A DNA stretch of 59,882 nucleotides from DASVRA01 sp036388855 (GCA_036388855.1 DASVRA010000037.1:1-59882), one strand, 5' to 3'. Shown: positions 42,767 to 51,656, numbered from the stretch's first letter. Translations and numbers: made by a program. Notes: generated by a model not told the origin, from the letters alone.

Positions 42767-44440
42767 TTAGCTGGAGACGAGTTCTCCCCTTAGCGCTTGT
42801 TCGATCAGCGCCATGGTGCGGTCCAAGCCGAACAGGGCGGCGAAGTTGCCGAAGCGGGGGCCCTGGCTCTGGCCGAGCAGGACTTCGTAGAGGGCCTGGA
42901 ACCAGAGGCGCAGGGGATCGAAACTGGCGGCCTTGCCGGCCTCGTAGACCTCGAACTGGATGGCGTCGCCGTCGGTGCAGCCTGTGGGCAAGGCGCGGAG
43001 CCGCCTCACTAAATCTTCCATCGCCGCCCGCTCCTGCTCTGACGGGGCGCGGAAGCGCTTCTGCGGGGCGACGAAGTCTTCGTAATAGGCGATGGCGTAG
43101 CCGGCGAGGCGGTCCAGCAGGGGCTCCGTCTCGGGCGTGGCGCCGGGCGAATAGCGCGAGAGGAAGCCCCAGAGCAGCGCCTTGTCCTGCGCGTTGCCGG
43201 CGGAGACGACGTTGAGCAGCAGGCCAAAGGAGACGGGCGAGCCGCGCTCGGGCGGTGAGCCGCCGTGGACATGCCAGACCGGGTTGTCGAGGCGCCTCGT
43301 CGGCTCCTGGGGCTGATAGGCGTCGAGCTGCTGGAGGTATTCGTCCGTGGCCTTGGGGATGACGTCGAAGTAGAGGCGCTTGGCCGACTTCGGCGATTGG
43401 AAATTGTAGTAGGACAGGCTCTCGGGGGCGCCGTAGCGGAGCCACTCCTCCATGGTCAGGCCGTTGCCCTTGGACTTGGAGATCTTGTGGTTGTCTTGGT
43501 CCAGGAACAGTTCGAAGTTGAACCCCTCCGGCGGCACGCCGCCCAGCACGCGGCAGATCTTGGAGGAGTCGCGGACGCTGTCGATCAGGTCCTTGCCGCT
43601 CATCTCGTAGTCGACGCCGAGCGCCGTCCAGCGCATGGCCCAGTCGGGCTTCCACTGCAGCTTTGCGTGGCCGCCGGTGACCGGGACCTCCTGGCGCGAG
43701 CCGTCCTCGTCCTCGAACACGATGGTCCCGCGTTCGAGGTTCCGCTCCAAGGTGGGGACCTGCAGCACCTTGCCGGTGAGCGGGCTGACGGGGAGGAACG
43801 GCGAATAGGTGGCGCGCCGCTCCTCGCCCAGCGTGGGCAGGATGATGTCGCGGATTTTCTCGTAGCGCTCCAGCGCGCGCAGCAGCGCCTCGTCGAAGCG
43901 GCCGGAGCGGTAGCATTCGGTCGAGGAGTGGAAGTCGTAGTCGAAGCCGAACTCGTCGAGGAAGGCACGCAGGCGGGCGTTGTTGTGGGCGGCGAAGCTC
44001 TCGTGCGTGCCGAACGGGTCGCGCACCACTGAAAGCGGCTTGCCGAGGTCCTCGTGCAGCATCGCCTGGTTGGGGAGGTTGGGCGGGACCTTGCGCAGCC
44101 CGTCCATATCGTCGGAGAAGGCGATCAGGCGGGTGGGAATCAGGTCTTCGGTCAGCGCGCGGAAGGCGTTGCGGACCATCGTGGTGCGCACGACCTCGCC
44201 GAAAGTGCCCATGTGCGGCAGGCCGGAGGGGCCGTAGCCGGTTTCGAACGTCACCGGCCGGGAGAGTTCGGGGTGCATCTCCAGCGCCTGAGCGGCCTTG
44301 CCGACGGCGATCAGGTGGGCGGCGTGGGCGCGGGCGGCGTCCGGAAGGCGGACGCGCAGCACCCGTTCGAGCAGGTTCCTCGCCTGCTCGAAGGGCCAGG
44401 CGCGCGCGCCCTGGGTGAGGGTTGAGAGGCCGGTCAGCAT
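42767..44440 (-). CDS. lysK: Class I lysyl-tRNA synthetase
   Basis: A 557-residue synthetase of the archaeal-like class I LysRS family, which charges tRNA-Lys and is found in most alphaproteobacteria instead of the class II enzyme. The HIGH-like motif (GLPHMGTFGE) and the KMSKS-like KISKSKG are clear, and the C-terminal helical anticodon-binding region is present. Length matches. It is convergent with the S24 regulator. A micropeptide gene stands upstream on the same strand behind its own hairpin. Confidence 0.95.
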   Translation of the reverse strand: MLTGLSTLTQGARAWPFEQARNLLERVLRVRLPDAARAHAAHLIAVGKAAQALEMHPELSRPVTFETGYGPSGLPHMGTFGEVVRTTMVRNAFRALTEDLIPTRLIAFSDDMDGLRKVPPNLPNQAMLHEDLGKPLSVVRDPFGTHESFAAHNNARLRAFLDEFGFDYDFHSSTECYRSGRFDEALLRALERYEKIRDIILPTLGEERRATYSPFLPVSPLTGKVLQVPTLERNLERGTIVFEDEDGSRQEVPVTGGHAKLQWKPDWAMRWTALGVDYEMSGKDLIDSVRDSSKICRVLGGVPPEGFNFELFLDQDNHKISKSKGNGLTMEEWLRYGAPESLSYYNFQSPKSAKRLYFDVIPKATDEYLQQLDAYQPQEPTRRLDNPVWHVHGGSPPERGSPVSFGLLLNVVSAGNAQDKALLWGFLSRYSPGATPETEPLLDRLAGYAIAYYEDFVAPQKRFRAPSEQERAAMEDLVRRLRALPTGCTDGDAIQFEVYEAGKAASFDPLRLWFQALYEVLLGQSQGPRFGNFAALFGLDRTMALIEQALRGELVSS

Positions 44441-44476
44441 CGGCGCCTGGGCTACAGGAGGGGTCCCCCAAACGGA

Positions 44477-44510
44477 AGAGGCCGGCGGCCCTTCCGGGGC
44501 GCCGGCCTCT
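44477..44510 (-). terminator. Hairpin behind micropeptide gene 2
   Basis: A perfect 11-bp stem (AGAGGCCGGCG at 44477-44487, CGCCGGCCTCT at 44500-44510, 12-base loop), 49 bp downstream of the peptide stop on the minus strand and upstream of lysK. The T-tract after it is poor, so it may attenuate rather than stop transcription fully. Confidence 0.6.
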
Positions 44511-44559
44511 GGCGAAGCTCTAACGGGGTTCGATAAGAGCCCGGCTCGTGCTTCGGAGG

Positions 44560-44673
44560 TTAGAAGGTCGTGGGGGCCTGCGCCAGGGTCAGGGCCAGGA
44601 TCGGCAGGGCGCCAAGGGCCAGAAGCGCGACACCCAGGACGTTCGACATCAGGTTGGAAACTTGGTTGGTCAT
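44560..44673 (-). CDS. 37-residue secreted or membrane micropeptide (paralogue 2)
   Basis: A peptide of 37 residues starting MTNQVSNLMSNVLG, with a hydrophobic core LGALPILALT, an AQA motif and a tail PTTF. It aligns with the 33-residue peptide of 31425-31526 over the whole core and shares MT at the start and a final Phe. Pro after AQA would hinder signal peptidase I, so retention in the membrane may be more likely here than release. GGAGAG stands 6-7 bases upstream of the ATG. The same palindrome and leader sit upstream. Function unknown. Confidence 0.75.
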   Translation of the reverse strand: MTNQVSNLMSNVLGVALLALGALPILALTLAQAPTTF

Positions 44674-44696
44674 TTCGTCTCTCCTTCTCGATTAGG

Positions 44697-44712
44697 GTGT
44701 TGCTGAACCCCG
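44697..44712 (-). promoter_or_regulatory. Conserved leader element of micropeptide gene 2
   Basis: Transcript-strand CGGGGTTCAGCAACAC, the counterpart of 31558-31573 (14 of 16 identical), 23 bp before the start codon. Its spacing to the palindrome is 47 bp, the same as in locus 1. Confidence 0.5.
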
Positions 44713-44751
44713 TGTGATGAGAAGGTATGACCGCCGTTCAGAAAACGCCAC

Positions 44752-44779
44752 TTAAGTCTGTGTAATGACCAAGACTTAA
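44752..44779 (-). promoter_or_regulatory. 28-bp palindromic operator of micropeptide gene 2
   Basis: Perfect 8-bp inverted repeat TTAAGTCT-N12-AGACTTAA, 78 bp upstream of the peptide start codon, the same as locus 1 except for one base in one arm. The inner 12 bp also share the TCATnAC core. Confidence 0.7.
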
Positions 44780-44802
44780 TCAAGTAAACGGAAGTTCATC
44801 TA

Positions 44803-45231
44803 TTACACGCCGGTAATCTCTTCCATCGGCGTCAGCAGGAAGTGGCCGCGCAGCGCCGCGATCGGGCGGGCGCGCTCCTCCTGCCAGGCCTCGACCTGGA
44901 CGTTGGCGATCCGCCGCCCGACCTTGTTGATCTGGGCGCGCGCGTAGGTCGGCAGCGGCCGGCCCGAGCGGAGGTATTCGACCGCGATGTCCACCGGGCG
45001 CGGCTGGCGCATCAGCTTTTCCGCGATCAGCAGCTGGGCCAGCGCCGTCATCTCCATGAAGGCGCCGATCACCCCGCCGTGCAGGGCCGGCAGCGTCGGG
45101 TTGCCGAGCAGGTGTTCCGAATAGGGCAGGATTGCGGTCATCTCGTCGCCGTGCACAGTGGCGTCGACGCCCAGGAAGCGCGCGTAGGGAATGCGCTCCA
45201 GGACCGCCAGGACATCCGCCGCGGAACTCAT
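44803..45231 (-). CDS. PaaI-family hotdog thioesterase
   Basis: A 142-residue hotdog-fold acyl-CoA thioesterase. The core LPALHGGVIGAFMEMTALAQLL, with HGG at the substrate-binding turn, is the PaaI/YigI signature, and the late AQINKVGRRIANVQVEAW forms the C-terminal strands. Its start overlaps the stop of the next paralogous gene by 4 bp, so the two are coupled and may form a heteromer. Substrate unknown. Confidence 0.85.
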   Translation of the reverse strand: MSSAADVLAVLERIPYARFLGVDATVHGDEMTAILPYSEHLLGNPTLPALHGGVIGAFMEMTALAQLLIAEKLMRQPRPVDIAVEYLRSGRPLPTYARAQINKVGRRIANVQVEAWQEERARPIAALRGHFLLTPMEEITGV

Positions 45232-45713
45232 GCGGCCGCTCCCCCGGCTTCCCCCCGTGAGCGCAGGTTGGCGCCGGCGGCGCGACCGGCGTTGGAATCC
45301 AGGATGAAGGTCCCCTGCGCCGCCGCCACTGGATCCTGTGGGTCGGCGTCATAGGCGTGAGCGCGGACGAAGGCGATGGAGCGGGTGATCTTGTAGCACT
45401 CGGCGGTGGCGAACACGTCCTTCCCCGGCGTGGCGGCGCGCATGTAGTCGATGCGCAGATCGAGCGTGGCGATGGAGGTCATCTCCTCCAGTTCCAGCGC
45501 CACCGCCCAGCCGCAGGTGGTGTCCAGCAGGGTGGTGATCACTCCGCCGGCCAGCACACCGGTGTCGGGCTCGCCGATCAGGTCCTCGCGGTATGGGACC
45601 TTGAGCAGCACGCGCGGCTGCAACTCGACCACGTGCAGGCCCAGCGCGATCACTTGGGGCGAGGTCACCTTGGCGAGGCGGAGCTGTTTCAGCGCGCGGT
45701 CTTCGGGCGTCAT
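45228..45713 (-). CDS. PaaI-family hotdog thioesterase
   Basis: A 161-residue paralogue of the downstream gene. The hotdog core TGVLAGGVITTLLDTTCGWAV (with AGG in place of HGG) and LDLRIDYMRAATPGKDVFATAECYKI are typical of the family. The start is ATG 45711-45713 (MTPEDRALKQ); the sequence further up is not coding-like. The pair is divergent from the DNA exonuclease gene by 38 bp. The missing HGG His may make it less active, so a structural partner role is possible. Confidence 0.85.
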   Translation of the reverse strand: MTPEDRALKQLRLAKVTSPQVIALGLHVVELQPRVLLKVPYREDLIGEPDTGVLAGGVITTLLDTTCGWAVALELEEMTSIATLDLRIDYMRAATPGKDVFATAECYKITRSIAFVRAHAYDADPQDPVAAAQGTFILDSNAGRAAGANLRSRGEAGGAAA

Positions 45714-45751
45714 GGTGGCGCCTGTAGCGGGGCGGCGGCCCCTCGTCCACA

Positions 45752-46771
45752 ATGGCGGCGATGGAGCCCGAACGCCTGCTCTGCCCCAAGCCGGAAGGCC
45801 TCTACTGCGCGCCCGGCGACTTCTACGTAGATCCGGTGCGCGCCGTCGCGCGGGCGGTGATCACCCACGGCCATTCGGACCACGCCCGCATGGGCCACGG
45901 CACGGTAGTGGCCACGCCGGAGACCCTGGCGATCATGGAGGCGCGCTACGGCCTCGACTACTGCGGCATGCCCCAGCCCATTCGCTACGGTGAGAGCATC
46001 ACCCGCGACGGGGTGGAGGTGACCCTAGTCCCCGCGGGCCATGTGTTGGGTTCGGCCCAGGCGGTGATCCGGCATGGCGGCCTGACCATGGTGGTTTCTG
46101 GCGACTACAAGCGGCGGCGCGACCCGACCTGCCCGCCGTTTGAGCCGGTCGCCTGCGACGTGTTCATCTCCGAGGCCACCTTCGGTCTGCCGGTCTTCTG
46201 CTTTCCCGACGCGGCCGAGGAGATCGCCGAACTGCTGCGCTCGGTCGGGCAGTTCCCGGAGAGGACGCACCTGGTCGGCGCCTATACGCTCGGCAAGGCG
46301 CAGCGGGTGATCTGTCTGCTGCGTGAAGCCGGCTATGAGGACACCATCTTCGTGCATGGGGCGCTCGACCGGCTGAACGCGCTCTACGAGGCGCACGGCG
46401 TGGCGCTGGGGCCGCTGGGGCCGGCCACGGACGGGCGGCCGAAGGCGGAGTTCGCCGGTAAGATCGTGGTCGCGCCCCCGGCCGCAGCTCAGGACCGCTG
46501 GTCGCGGCGGTTTCCCGATCCGGTGAACGCCTTCGCCTCGGGCTGGATGCGGGTGCGGGCTCGGGCCCGACAGCGCGGGGTGGATCTGCCGCTGATCATT
46601 TCCGACCACGCCGATTGGAACGAACTCACCGAGACGGTGCGCGAGGTGAACCCCGGCGAACTGTGGATCACCCATGGACGGGAAGAGGCGCTGGCGCGCT
46701 GGGCGGAGCTCAACGGCGTGCCTGCCCGCGCCCTGGCGCTGGTGGGATACGAGGAGGAAGAGGAGGAGTAG
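45752..46771 (+). CDS. Ligase-associated DNA exonuclease (MBL/beta-CASP)
   Basis: A 339-residue metallo-beta-lactamase/beta-CASP nuclease, of the type normally linked with an ATP-dependent DNA ligase and an Lhr-like helicase in a repair operon. The metal motif is THGHSDHARMGHG (about residue 39-51) with later AGHVLGSA, VSGDYK and ISDHADW. The ligase and helicase partners are not adjacent here. The C-terminus ends in an acidic Glu run. The start is either ATG 45752 or the second ATG three codons later. Confidence 0.85.
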   Translation: MAAMEPERLLCPKPEGLYCAPGDFYVDPVRAVARAVITHGHSDHARMGHGTVVATPETLAIMEARYGLDYCGMPQPIRYGESITRDGVEVTLVPAGHVLGSAQAVIRHGGLTMVVSGDYKRRRDPTCPPFEPVACDVFISEATFGLPVFCFPDAAEEIAELLRSVGQFPERTHLVGAYTLGKAQRVICLLREAGYEDTIFVHGALDRLNALYEAHGVALGPLGPATDGRPKAEFAGKIVVAPPAAAQDRWSRRFPDPVNAFASGWMRVRARARQRGVDLPLIISDHADWNELTETVREVNPGELWITHGREEALARWAELNGVPARALALVGYEEEEEE

Positions 46772-46781
46772 GGCGGCCCGT

Positions 46782-47180
46782 TCAGCCGGGATGGCGCGCC
46801 GCGTCGTGGCCCACGCCGGCGTCGATGTCGGCCTCGTCGATCTCGTAGACTTCGATCTGCCCGGTGTCGAAGGCGAGGCGGCCGCGCAGGGTCTCGGCCG
46901 AGGGCGTGGGCTCCTCGTAGGCCCATACCGCGTTGTCGGCGATCTGGCTGTGCATCTTGATCGAGAAGTAGCTGGCCTGCCCCTTCAGCGGACAGTGGGT
47001 CTGCCGGTCGCTGCGGCCGAGGTACCCCATCTCCACGTCGTCCACTGGGAAGTAGTAGACCGGCGGCAGGTCGCCCTCGCGCACCACCAGCGCATCGTCG
47101 GTGTCGGCGATCACATGGTCGGCGAACAGGGCGCGCACCCGGCGGCGCACGGGCTCGATGGTCATGGTGCGGTCTTGCAT
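46782..47180 (-). CDS. DUF427-family protein
   Basis: A 132-residue protein with the DUF427 pattern: VVREGDLPPVYYFPVDDVEMGYL, then TDRQTHCPLKGQASYFSIK-like residues (THCPLKGQASYFS) and AVWAYEEP. The family is of unknown biochemistry, fold roughly beta-rich. The start is at 47178-47180 with GGAGAG upstream. A GGAGC-N16-CGTT arrangement (minus strand, CGTT at 47204-47207) resembles an EcfG promoter with one mismatch. Confidence 0.85.
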   Translation of the reverse strand: MQDRTMTIEPVRRRVRALFADHVIADTDDALVVREGDLPPVYYFPVDDVEMGYLGRSDRQTHCPLKGQASYFSIKMHSQIADNAVWAYEEPTPSAETLRGRLAFDTGQIEVYEIDEADIDAGVGHDAARHPG

Positions 47181-47346
47181 GGCGGGCTCTCCTCGCCCGC
47201 TTCAACGCGCCGGCCCGGCTTCGGCTCCACAGCCAAGCTGGCGCTTGTGCCGAGTGTCAGCGCGTGTTCATGTCCGCCGCCGTTAGGCTTGAGCAGGCGC
47301 CGCCAGAGCGCCCCAAGGACGCAACAGGGAAACGCCGGGACACCGC

Positions 47347-49320
47347 ATGAACATCGTCATCATTGCAGGCATCATCGTCACCCTGGTGACGGGCATCCCG
47401 GTGCTGCTGCAGCTGCTGAAGAACCACCCCAAGGGGCTGTTCATCCTGTTCTTCGCCGAGATGTGGGAGCGGTTCTCCTACTACGGCATGCGCGGCCTGT
47501 TGATCTTCTACCTGACCCAGCACTTCCTGTTCTCGGACGAGTTCTCCAACAGCCAGTACGGCTCCTACACATCGCTGGTCTATCTGCTGCCGCTGGTCGG
47601 GGGCCTGATCGCCGACCGCTACCTCGGCACCCGCAAGGCCATCGCCTTCGGCGCGGTGCTGCTGACCATCGGCCAACTGGCCATGGCGCTGACGCCGACA
47701 CAGGCGACCCAGACGCTCAGCTACGGCGGCCAGGCCTACCAGATCCAATCCACCGGCCGCGGCGGCGAGCGCGAGAACCGGCTGATGGTCGGCGGCCAGG
47801 CCTATGAATACGCCTCGGCCGAGGGCGGCGGCCTGCAGATCAAAGGCCTGCCCCCTGGCGGCGTGCTCCCCGCGGTCCTGCCCGCCGGCTCCTACCAGAC
47901 CGCCGAACAGCGCGACCCGGCGGGGGTGAACCTGTTCTACCTGGCCCTGGCGCTGATCATCATGGGCGTCGGCTTCCTCAAGCCCAACATCTCCACCATC
48001 GTCGGCCAGCTTTACAAGCAGGGCGACCCGCGCCGCGACGCCGGCTTCACCCTGTACTACTACGGCATCAATCTTGGAGCGTTCTGGGCGGCGGTGCTTT
48101 GCGGCTACCTGGGCCAGACGGTCGGCTGGTGGGCCGGCTTCGGCCTGGCAGGCGTGGGCATGGCGCTGGGCTTCATCGTCTTCGTGCTGGGCAAGCCCTG
48201 GCTGGAGGGCAATGGCGAGCCGCCCGACCCCGAGCGCCTGCGCCAGAAGGTGGCCGGGCCGCTGAGCCGCGAATACCTGATCTACCTGCTGGCCATTCTC
48301 GGCGTCGGCGGAGTGTTCTTCCTGGTCCGCAGCAACCAGTTGGTCGGCGTCGGCCTCGGCCTTTCGATCGTCGCCGCGATGGGTTTCATCGCCTGGTTCA
48401 TGATCACCAAGTGCGACAAGATCCAGCGCGAGCGGATGATGCTGGCCATGGTGCTGATCTTCGGCGCGGTGGTGTTCTTCACCCTGTTCGAGCAGGCCGG
48501 CACCTCGCTCAACCTGTTCGCCGATCGCAACGTGGACCTGGCGATCACCGGCGCCGCCAAGCACCTCGGCCCGTTCGTGCTTGGGACGCGCGAGCAGATC
48601 GCCGCGGCCGGCGGCGCATCCGTGCCCGGCATCTGGATCGACACCGGCATCACCGCCTCGCAGACGCAGTCGTTCAACGCCGGCTACATCCTGATCTTCG
48701 CGCCGATCTTCGCGGCTCTGTGGACCTTCCTCGGCCGCCGCAAGCGCGACCCCAATCCGACCATGAAGTTTGGCCTCGGCCTGGTGCAGGTCGGCTTCGG
48801 CTTCATGGTGGTGGTCATCGCCGCCAAGTCCGGAATGGTCGGCGCCGACTTCCGCCTACCGCTGCTGGCGCTGGGGCTGCTCTACCTGTTCCACACCACC
48901 GGCGAACTGTTCCTCTCGCCGGTGGGGCTGTCGGAGATCACCAAGCTGTCGGTGGCCTCCGTCGTCAGCTTCATGATGGCGGTGTGGTTCCTGGCCAGCT
49001 CCATCGCCCAATACGTGGGCGGCTGGATCGCCGGCATGGCGGGCACCGAAACCGTGGGCGGCCAGGTGCTGGACTCGAGCGCGGCGCTGCAGTCGTCGCT
49101 GAAGGTGTTCAACATGCTGGGCCTGTGGGGCATGGGCATCGGCCTGGCCTTCATCGCCGCCAGCTTCTTCATCAAGCACTGGGCCCACGGCATCAACGAT
49201 CCGCAGGACATGCGCGAGGACCCAGAGCCGCTCGCGCCCACCGTGGATGGCGAACGTCAGGCGGTGACGCCGCAAATCCTGCGTGACGAGCGGGCGGACC
49301 CGGATGCTCGGCCGAGCTAG
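47347..49320 (+). CDS. POT/PTR-family peptide transporter
   Basis: A 657-residue proton-coupled di/tripeptide importer of the major facilitator type with about 14 hydrophobic helices. The family motif EMWERFSYYGMRGLL (ExxERFxYY) is at about residues 38-52, and LKPNISTIVGQLY with the FYLTQ segment follows. A soluble insertion (about residues 120-180) lies between helices. It ends near a hairpin. Confidence 0.92.
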   Translation: MNIVIIAGIIVTLVTGIPVLLQLLKNHPKGLFILFFAEMWERFSYYGMRGLLIFYLTQHFLFSDEFSNSQYGSYTSLVYLLPLVGGLIADRYLGTRKAIAFGAVLLTIGQLAMALTPTQATQTLSYGGQAYQIQSTGRGGERENRLMVGGQAYEYASAEGGGLQIKGLPPGGVLPAVLPAGSYQTAEQRDPAGVNLFYLALALIIMGVGFLKPNISTIVGQLYKQGDPRRDAGFTLYYYGINLGAFWAAVLCGYLGQTVGWWAGFGLAGVGMALGFIVFVLGKPWLEGNGEPPDPERLRQKVAGPLSREYLIYLLAILGVGGVFFLVRSNQLVGVGLGLSIVAAMGFIAWFMITKCDKIQRERMMLAMVLIFGAVVFFTLFEQAGTSLNLFADRNVDLAITGAAKHLGPFVLGTREQIAAAGGASVPGIWIDTGITASQTQSFNAGYILIFAPIFAALWTFLGRRKRDPNPTMKFGLGLVQVGFGFMVVVIAAKSGMVGADFRLPLLALGLLYLFHTTGELFLSPVGLSEITKLSVASVVSFMMAVWFLASSIAQYVGGWIAGMAGTETVGGQVLDSSAALQSSLKVFNMLGLWGMGIGLAFIAASFFIKHWAHGINDPQDMREDPEPLAPTVDGERQAVTPQILRDERADPDARPS

Positions 49321-49328
49321 AAGTATGC

Positions 49329-49353
49329 GTCCCTCCCCATGAAGGGGAGGGAC
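49329..49353. terminator. Bidirectional hairpin between convergent genes
   Basis: A perfect 10-bp stem GTCCCTCCCC-atgaa-GGGGAGGGAC, between the POT transporter and the TonB receptor stop, without a clear T-tract on either side. Confidence 0.55.
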
Positions 49354-49361
49354 ACAAGGGG

Positions 49362-51542
49362 TTAGCCTCCGAAGGTCTTCCTGACGCGGAAGTAGAGCAT
49401 CGGCCCGAAATCGAGCTTGCGGTAATCCACGAAGTCGATCGGGTTCGAACCCCTGGGGCCGGTGTAGCGCTCGATGGTGCGATTGAAACCGCGTTGCCCC
49501 GCGTTCGAAAACTCGGTCCTCAGGCTCAGGTCCGGCCGTGGCTTGATCTCGGCGAACAGCACCACGAAGGTCTTGAGGTCGAAGGTCGCGATCTCGTTGA
49601 AGCGGTAGTAGGTCTCGGTCCAGCGGTTGTAGACGTCCACGCCCCAGTTGGCCTTCCAGCGCGGCAGGTCCTGGGTGAAGTGGAACTCGTAGTCGAACGG
49701 GTGCTGGCCGGAGATGCGGCGGGTCTCGCCCGTGGTGGGGTCGGTCACCTCAGACTGGCGCGCGGTGCCGTTGAACTTGATCAGGCCGTTCTTGATGAAG
49801 AAGCGGTCGAGCGGCACGGTCACGCCCAGCTGCAGCTCGTCCTGTGTGCCGTCGCCGATGTTGCCCGGCGCGTCGAAGATGAAGTCGTCGCTAGGATCGT
49901 TCGGGTCGCCGGGATCGACGATGGGCACCCGGTCGATGGCGTCGCTGATCTCCGAGTGGCGAACGGTGGCGACGATGGCGCCCTTGTCCCAGAAGCGGAA
50001 TTCGTAGCTCGCCTCGCCCACCCAGGCCTGCTGGGGCACGATGTCAGGGTTGCCGACCTGAATGGTGCCGGTGGACAGAGCCGCGGTCGCGGCAAAGTCG
50101 TTGAAGTCGAGCTGGCCGACCTCGCGCTCCACGCGCAGCCGCACCTGGTTGTTTGGGTTCGGCGACCAGGTGAACACCGCGCGGGGCTTGATGTAGTTGA
50201 GCGTCTTGTCCTCCGAGCCCGACAGGTCGGTGCCGATGGTCGAGGTCTCCGCCCGCACGCCCACCTCCAGGATGTACTTCGGCGACGGCTTCCAGGTGAG
50301 CGAGGCCTGCGCTTCCCCCCGGGTTTCGGTCACCTCCACGTCGCCGGCCGGCAGTGGGATGTCCTCGCCGTTGAAGGCGAAGGTGCTCAGGCTGTCCAGC
50401 GAGTTGAGGGCGGCCTCGGCGCCGAGTTCCGCGGAGAGCGTGTCGCTCCAGCGGTAGCGCACCGTCGCGCGCCCGATGGTCTCGGAGCTGTCGTTGGTCT
50501 GGTCGAACACGGCCAGGTCGCCGTTCACGGCCGTCGCGTCCTCGGTGAAGGTGTTGTGCTTCAGCTGCTGGATGAACAGCGCCTCCAGATTGGTCTTCGC
50601 TCCGAAGGCGCGGTCGTAGCGCAGGCCCAGCTCGCCCTGGGTGCGGCCCTGCTCATCGAACAGCGCCTGCTCTCCCTCTGGCAAGCCCGGTCCGGGGATC
50701 AGCCGCTCGAATTCTTCGTAGTCGAACGGCTGCACCAGCACCGACCCATTGATGCGGAACTTGCCGCCGGCCAGCGGGGTTTCGAAGGCGCCGGTGCCGA
50801 CGTACTGAGTGCCGTCGCCCTCGGTGAATACGTCAGCGCGCTCGATGACCTTGCCGTTACGGTCGAAGGTGACGCGGCTGCCGTCGCCGGCGCCGTCGTC
50901 GACGAACTGTCCGTATACGAACGAGCCTTCCAGCAGCTTGCCGTCGCCCCAGCGGCGCGTGCCCTCGGTCCGAACCGCCGCGCGGTTGCGGCCGTCTCGC
51001 AGGACCGTGTTGTTGGAGGCCGCGAGCAGGGCGGTGTAGCCGCCCGCGGACTTGCGCACCACGTTGGCCAGCACGGTCTTGCCCTGCATGTCGATGCCGG
51101 TCGCGCCGCCGCGGATGATCTCGATGCGCTGCACTTGGGAAGCCGGGATGCGGCGCAGCAGCGCCTCCAGGTCGTCCTGCTTGGTGGTGGGCCGCTGGCC
51201 GTCGACCAGCACATTGCCGGCGGCGCCGGCAAAGCCGCGCACCTGGTCCCCGCGCTCGAAGGTGAAGCCGGGGATGCGGCTGATCATGTCCATGGCGGTG
51301 TTGGGCCGCGCGTCGGCGAAGAAGGCGGCGTCGTAGCGGATCACGCCGGCCTGGGCCGGCGGGTCGTCGCCGGTGCGGATGTCGCGCGCGGTCGGCGTGG
51401 GCGTGGGGGGATGGTTCTCCTCCTGCGTGGCCTCGGGCGCCGTCTGCGAGGCGGTGGCGTTGGAGGGCGGGGCGACCGGCGCCTGGGGGTCGACCGCCTG
51501 GTCGGCGGTGGCCACGGCGGCGGCGAGCAACAGCGAAATCAT
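49362..51542 (-). CDS. TonB-dependent outer-membrane receptor
   Basis: A 726-residue outer-membrane beta-barrel that imports an unknown ligand with energy from TonB. After a signal peptide (MISLLLAAAVATADQA) and a Pro-rich linker, the plug is seen at about residues 80-210 (NTAMDMISRIPGFTF, VLVDGQRPTTKQDDL, ASQVQRIEIIRGGATGIDM), and the barrel continues to the end, closing in LYFRVRKTFGG. The start is ATG 51540-51542 with GGGAGGAT ahead. A direct repeat upstream may regulate it. It lies downstream of, and in the same direction as, a sulfotransferase. Confidence 0.92.
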   Translation of the reverse strand: MISLLLAAAVATADQAVDPQAPVAPPSNATASQTAPEATQEENHPPTPTPTARDIRTGDDPPAQAGVIRYDAAFFADARPNTAMDMISRIPGFTFERGDQVRGFAGAAGNVLVDGQRPTTKQDDLEALLRRIPASQVQRIEIIRGGATGIDMQGKTVLANVVRKSAGGYTALLAASNNTVLRDGRNRAAVRTEGTRRWGDGKLLEGSFVYGQFVDDGAGDGSRVTFDRNGKVIERADVFTEGDGTQYVGTGAFETPLAGGKFRINGSVLVQPFDYEEFERLIPGPGLPEGEQALFDEQGRTQGELGLRYDRAFGAKTNLEALFIQQLKHNTFTEDATAVNGDLAVFDQTNDSSETIGRATVRYRWSDTLSAELGAEAALNSLDSLSTFAFNGEDIPLPAGDVEVTETRGEAQASLTWKPSPKYILEVGVRAETSTIGTDLSGSEDKTLNYIKPRAVFTWSPNPNNQVRLRVEREVGQLDFNDFAATAALSTGTIQVGNPDIVPQQAWVGEASYEFRFWDKGAIVATVRHSEISDAIDRVPIVDPGDPNDPSDDFIFDAPGNIGDGTQDELQLGVTVPLDRFFIKNGLIKFNGTARQSEVTDPTTGETRRISGQHPFDYEFHFTQDLPRWKANWGVDVYNRWTETYYRFNEIATFDLKTFVVLFAEIKPRPDLSLRTEFSNAGQRGFNRTIERYTGPRGSNPIDFVDYRKLDFGPMLYFRVRKTFGG

Positions 51543-51598
51543 CCGATCCTCCCAAGTCCCAGAGCGGCAGGGTGGCGGATGGAGGCGCCTATGCGCCA

Positions 51599-51625
51599 AT
51601 TAAATCCCTGAAATGTGGATTAAAT
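51599..51625. promoter_or_regulatory. Direct repeat of ATTAAAT upstream of TonB receptor gene
   Basis: ATTAAAT occurs at 51599-51605 and 51619-51625, exactly 20 bp apart (two helix turns), and the two also form a near-palindrome with CC/GG flanks. A possible regulator site; unproven. Confidence 0.3.
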
Positions 51626-51656
51626 ATCGGCAATGTCCCAATCGGACCTAAGCCAC

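Noticed and set aside
47181..47346. EcfG promoter upstream of the DUF427 gene
   Set aside because: The -35 is GGAGC rather than GGAAC; kept only as a remark in the gene entry.
49494..51611. Long + strand frame (705 codons) opposite the TonB receptor
   Set aside because: Shadow frame; the receptor on the minus strand has plug and barrel motifs and a ribosome-binding site.
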